NCBI GenBank assembly: GCA_002298125.1
Contig: DBMJ01000011.1
Location: forward strand, 434,001-498,000
Direction: 5' to 3'
Source of the DNA: Clostridium sp. UBA701
GTDB lineage: Bacteria; Bacillota; Clostridia; Clostridiales; Clostridiaceae
Length of the DNA stretch: 64,000 nt
Shown here: piece after piece, positions 61,352 to 64,000 of the stretch
Layout of the letters: each line of letters starts with the position of its first letter
Position numbering within the stretch: position 1 is the first letter of the stretch
Notes under the pieces: generated by a model
Told to the model about the DNA's origin: nothing
Databases searched by the model: none
The model's input: only the letters and a program-made list of their open reading frames with translations
Program-made: the position numbers and the translations under genes

Positions 61352-61597
61352 TTATTTTTTTGTAAGGGCAGATTTTACCTTTACACCTTCTACTGCTCCA
61401 AGCTTTCCTGTAAGCGCACCTATATCGTCAGAAGAACCATCTACTATTATGGAGATAATAAATATATTCTTCTCTCTATAAGGCACTCCCATACGACCAA
61501 CTATAAGTTCTGCAAAGCTGTGAAGAATATCATTTACCTTAGAAACGCTTTCAAAATTCTCAATGACTATACCAACTACTCCAATACGATTTTCCAT
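61352..61597 (-). CDS. TM1266 family iron-only hydrogenase system regulator-like protein
   Basis: The product of about 81 residues has a ferredoxin-like/ACT-like fold pattern: strand (IGVVGIVIENF), helix (VNDILHSFAELIVGRMG), strand (IFIISIIVDG) and helix (IGALTGKLGAV). It matches the TM1266 family that is commonly found next to hyd maturation genes and annotated as a putative regulator. The frame extends to 61642, but that ATG lies in the terminator stem; GGGGAAGG before the ATG at 61597 marks the start. It is the first gene of the operon with hydG and hydF. Confidence 0.88.
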   Translation of the reverse strand: MENRIGVVGIVIENFESVSKVNDILHSFAELIVGRMGVPYREKNIFIISIIVDGSSDDIGALTGKLGAVEGVKVKSALTKK

Positions 61598-61771
61598 GAA
61601 ACCTTCCCCTTCTACACAAAAATACGACAAAAAGCCTCCCACAAAATGGAAGGCATAATGATAAAATAAAGCTATCCTATGGTCCTCCCCCTTTTGCCCA
61701 GATTATTCCTCACAATCAGGTTAGAAATTGCATAATCTCCTTGAGTCGAATAAATCCAACTCTCAGAATAT
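61598..61771 (-). promoter_or_regulatory. Structured leader of the hyd maturation operon, class unknown
   Basis: The 5' leader of about 174 bases lies between a strong promoter and the TM1266-type gene. It contains an 8-bp hairpin (GAGTTGGA/TTCGACTC), a long arm closed by AGATTAT/ATAATCT, a G-rich stretch (AAAGGGGGAGGACC) and an intrinsic terminator. GGGAGG in the G-rich stretch can pair with CCTTCC of the terminator's 5' arm, giving a possible antiterminator. I recognise no known riboswitch or T-box consensus. It may be a riboswitch or attenuator. Confidence 0.6.
61629..61654 (-). terminator. Intrinsic terminator inside the hyd operon leader
   Basis: On the minus strand GCCTTCC pairs with GGGAGGC (one wobble) around an 8-base loop, followed by TTTTT and, further on, ATTTTT. 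It stands about 30 bases before the first start codon of the operon. Confidence 0.8.
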
Positions 61772-61777
61772 AATTCA

Positions 61778-61806
61778 ATTATAAATATTTGTTAAATAAT
61801 AGTCAA
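61778..61806 (-). promoter_or_regulatory. Promoter of the hyd maturation operon
   Basis: On the minus strand TTGACT (61801-61806) and a consensus TATAAT (61778-61783) are separated by exactly 17 bases. It is one of the best sigma-A matches in the window. Confidence 0.82.
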
Positions 61807-61830
61807 TATTCTAATGCTGCTTATAATAAT

Positions 61831-62733
61831 TTATTTTAAAAAGCTTTTCCAGGTAATAGGTCCTACTATGCCATCCACAATTAATCCCTGCTTTCTCTGC
61901 CAGTTATACACCGCATTAAGAGTTTTATTGCCAAAGATACCATCTATAATCACACTAAGTCTCCATTGCACATATCTTACAGCAAAGTAAGCTGTACAGT
62001 TTAAACTTAGCTGTGGTCTAGATAACACTGAATTTATTGCCTGCCAGGTTTTTTCTCCAGCAATGCCATCCACATATAGCCCCATTAAAGCTTGAAATTC
62101 TCTTATAGCTCCCCTAGTCTTTGGCCCTTTAATGCCATCCTCTATAAGTGCTTCACCCTTTGCATCCTTTATTTTTATTCTATTTAGTGCTCTTTGAAGC
62201 TCTATTATCTTCTCACCTTGAGCTTCAATAGCGTTTTCTACTAACCCTCTTACAATTGCCCTTGCCATTTCCTCTGAATTGTATAGTAGGAGATCGCCTT
62301 TTGAATCCACAAAACAGCATTCTATTAAAATTGCTGGTGCATCAGTATGCTTAATTACATAAAGCCATGCCCCATCCTTTACTCCGCGGTTTACAAAACC
62401 AAGCTTTACTATTTCATCTAATACCCTTTGTGCAAGCCTCCTTCCACCTTCACTATGGGCATAAACCTCTGTTCCTCTTCCACCCCCTGCATTAAAGTGA
62501 AGGCAAACAAAATAATCTACTCTATTTTCATTGGCAGTTTTAACCCTAGCAGAAAGTGAATCTATAAGACTTATGGCTTTGCTTGGAGTGCAGTATACCA
62601 CTGTGTGCTTCAATTCTCTTAGCATATTTATAACCTTAAAGCCCACCTCTCTTATAAGCTCATCCTCTCCTCTTATGCCAACAGCCCCTCCATCGTAAGC
62701 TACATTATGCCCAAGATCTATTCCAAATTTCAT
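61831..62733 (-). CDS. N-acetylmuramoyl-L-alanine amidase with two peptidoglycan-binding repeats
   Basis: The 300-residue protein begins with an Amidase_3 domain (about 1-175). The zinc site residues lie in GIDLGHNVAYDGG, the Glu-containing region near residue 28, LHFNAGGGRGTEVY near 78 and the catalytic Glu in PAILIECCFVDS near 137. Two PG_binding_1-type repeats follow (about 180-250 and 255-300), with KGPKTRGAIREFQ plus VDGIAGEKTW, and FGNKTLNAVYNWQ plus VDGIVGPITW. No signal peptide is seen, so release may occur by lysis, in the mother cell or by another route. A GGGGGAAG box precedes the ATG. Confidence 0.93.
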   Translation of the reverse strand: MKFGIDLGHNVAYDGGAVGIRGEDELIREVGFKVINMLRELKHTVVYCTPSKAISLIDSLSARVKTANENRVDYFVCLHFNAGGGRGTEVYAHSEGGRRLAQRVLDEIVKLGFVNRGVKDGAWLYVIKHTDAPAILIECCFVDSKGDLLLYNSEEMARAIVRGLVENAIEAQGEKIIELQRALNRIKIKDAKGEALIEDGIKGPKTRGAIREFQALMGLYVDGIAGEKTWQAINSVLSRPQLSLNCTAYFAVRYVQWRLSVIIDGIFGNKTLNAVYNWQRKQGLIVDGIVGPITWKSFLK

Positions 62734-62885
62734 GTTCTTCCCCCTATTAATTAGAATATTTTATTTAGCTACATAATTATATATGCAAAGCCAGATGGTT
62801 TTTTCCCAATTCCACTCATTAGTATATTTGAACAGCTATATGCATAACTATAGATTAGATATGAATTAGATAGGTGTTAAATAAT

Positions 62886-63341
62886 ATGAAAAGAGTAATT
62901 TGTTCTCTCCTTGTTATAATATTTATTTTTATTCCTTTAGGCTGCAGCAAGAAAAATGTTAAGCCTAGCCTCTACTACTATACCAATATTCTTGCAAAGC
63001 ATGTAAAAGAGGAGCCTTCTTATAAGGTGTCAGTTACTGAAAAAAACTTCTATAAGAATAAACTTCTAACTAAAGAAGACAGTGACAGTCTAAAGGGGTT
63101 TATATCTTCTTTAAAGGGCAATAACTTTATTACAGTACCTAAAGAGGGACTTCCCCAAATCAAATACAGAATGACAGTAACCTTTCCAAAGGAGAAATAC
63201 GTTATAAACTTATATAATGAAAGACTTGTAACAGTGCACCCCTATGACGGCACCTATGATATGGATTATCTTGATATATCGAAGCTTCCTGATTCCTATA
63301 ATCTATATAAAATATGTGAATATATCTTTAACGGCTCTTAA
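62886..63341 (+). CDS. Uncharacterised small lipoprotein
   Basis: The product of about 151 residues starts MKRVICSLLVIIFIFIPLGC, with a classic lipobox LGC at about residue 20, so it is predicted to be lipid-anchored outside the membrane. The mature part (SLYYYTNILAKHVKEE, YKVSVTEKNFYKN, KYRMTVTFPKEKYVINLY) looks like a small alpha/beta domain of the kind seen in clostridial hypothetical lipoproteins. No function can be given. An AGGTG box precedes the ATG at 62886; the GTG at 62874 is less likely. Confidence 0.72.
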   Translation: MKRVICSLLVIIFIFIPLGCSKKNVKPSLYYYTNILAKHVKEEPSYKVSVTEKNFYKNKLLTKEDSDSLKGFISSLKGNNFITVPKEGLPQIKYRMTVTFPKEKYVINLYNERLVTVHPYDGTYDMDYLDISKLPDSYNLYKICEYIFNGS

Positions 63342-63355
63342 TAGCCGTTATTTTT
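63329..63355 (+). terminator. Terminator overlapping the end of the lipoprotein gene
   Basis: TAACGGCT pairs with AGCCGTTA around CTTAAT, which contains the stop codon, and five Ts follow. Confidence 0.8.
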
Positions 63356-63434
63356 ATGTATTGATTTTATATATACAAAAATAATTATATAAAGTATATA
63401 ATTGCTATATAAGAATATAAAGCAGGTGATAAAA

Positions 63435-64000
63435 ATGAATACCTATTGTGATATTCAAAGTAAAATAAGCAGAAAACTGCTAAGTCAAAGATGGCTTCTA
63501 CGATATGGCTTAAACAAAGATATAATGGAACAGCATATAAAAAGCACCTACTTTTCTCAGGGTTTGACCTCTCTATTAGAGGATGGGGACTATTCCTGCA
63601 GCAGAGTATTAAAGCTGTGCCTTCCACTATTAAAACTGCTTTGTAATGGGGAGGAGCCAGAAAATTGGTTGGAGCACATCTATAGCTATACCCTGTCAAA
63701 AAATTTCCCTGAAGCCCTAGAGGAGGAGTTAAATCCGAAGCTCAATTTAAGCTGTGAGGTTTATCTTAGACTTTTGCGTATTGTTGACGACTTTCAAAAG
63801 CTTTCTGAGGATAATAGCTGGCAGAGTGACTATCCTATGTTTTTTCTAAGCCCTGAAGAGGAAAAGGCACTAGAATATCCCTCTGAGTACAATGCCTTTA
63901 TGAAATCCTTTAAACAGGATTATGTGTATGAGATGATGAAGCTTCATATGGAGGTTACAGGCTATAATACCTTAGATCATGTATGTGGAGTACATTATCT
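63435..64000 (+). CDS. HD-domain-like protein (5' part, cut by window edge)
   Basis: The plus strand is open from an ATG at 63435, preceded by AGCAGGTGAT, to the window edge (188 codons), so the C-terminus is missing. The protein starts MNTYCDIQSKISRKLL and is mostly helical. The last visible part, YEMMKLHMEVTGYNTLDHVC, resembles the lead-in of HD-domain phosphohydrolase-like proteins of clostridia, in which His and Asp metal ligands follow. The assignment is tentative because the HD motif itself lies mostly beyond the edge. Confidence 0.55.
   Translation, partial: MNTYCDIQSKISRKLLSQRWLLRYGLNKDIMEQHIKSTYFSQGLTSLLEDGDYSCSRVLKLCLPLLKLLCNGEEPENWLEHIYSYTLSKNFPEALEEELNPKLNLSCEVYLRLLRIVDDFQKLSEDNSWQSDYPMFFLSPEEEKALEYPSEYNAFMKSFKQDYVYEMMKLHMEVTGYNTLDHVCGVHY

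Noticed and set aside
61598..61771. T-box, TPP, SAM, FMN, glycine or lysine riboswitch in the hyd leader
   Set aside because: None of the conserved core sequences of these classes could be found by eye, for example no T-box TGGNACCGCG, no TPP CTGAGA block and no SAM-I core. It is kept as unassigned.
1..64000. CRISPR arrays, insertion sequences, integrases or prophage genes
   Set aside because: No regularly spaced direct repeats, transposase, integrase or phage structural genes were seen on either strand.

Overview
The window looks like a chromosomal segment of a low-GC, spore-former-type anaerobic Firmicute, most likely Clostridium in the broad sense. The evidence is AT-rich DNA, strong AGGAGG-type ribosome binding sites, frequent TTG and GTG starts, [FeFe]-hydrogenase maturation genes, a single-chain PurL, and guanine and c-di-AMP riboswitches. 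No species is claimed. Most genes are on the minus strand, which suggests that replication runs right to left here; plus-strand genes are mostly isolated.

Layout. 1-2.9 kb: cell-shape and division cluster (mreC partial, mreB, radC, maf, DUF4321 membrane protein). 3.1-5.3 kb: SPOR-domain protein, an NlpC/P60 wall hydrolase behind a c-di-AMP riboswitch, and a GNAT protein. 5.4-8.8 kb: leucyl aminopeptidase, phosphodiesterase, anchored polysaccharide deacetylase. 8.8-12.9 kb: tRNA-Leu(GAG), lytic transglycosylase, coaE, polA and a small ORF coupled to polA. 13-20.8 kb: glutaminase, a TetR regulator with operator-like palindromes, 2-hydroxyacid dehydrogenase, a Cys-rich small protein, a CAP-domain protein, a DEAD-box helicase, a VanY-type carboxypeptidase and a GIY-YIG protein. 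20.8-23.3 kb: DAACS symporter, GNAT and plsY. 23.4-34.6 kb: a complete purine operon, purL-E-C-F-M-N-H-D, controlled by a guanine-type riboswitch with an intrinsic terminator.

34.7-45 kb: S41 peptidase, YtcJ-type amidohydrolase, catalase, an MgtA-like P-type ATPase, a 48-residue protein, an EamA transporter, a VanW protein and a WYL regulator. 45-52.4 kb: a 1968-residue sortase-type surface protein with a PHP metallohydrolase core, then a TPR membrane protein. 52.6-58.6 kb: a GGGtGRT protein with an Fe-S scaffold protein, tRNA-Leu(CAA), a ComEC-like MBL hydrolase and a two-component system. 58.7-62.7 kb: hydF, hydG and a TM1266-type regulator behind a sigma-A promoter and a structured leader with a terminator, then an N-acetylmuramoyl-L-alanine amidase. 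62.9-64 kb: a small lipoprotein and an HD-domain-like protein cut by the window edge.

The purine operon and the Hyd operon are the two multi-gene pathways. Both start with a leader that ends in an intrinsic terminator. The Hyd leader matches no riboswitch class I recognise and is the best candidate here for something undescribed. Several cell-envelope hydrolases are scattered singly. No CRISPR array, insertion sequence, prophage or rRNA gene was seen.
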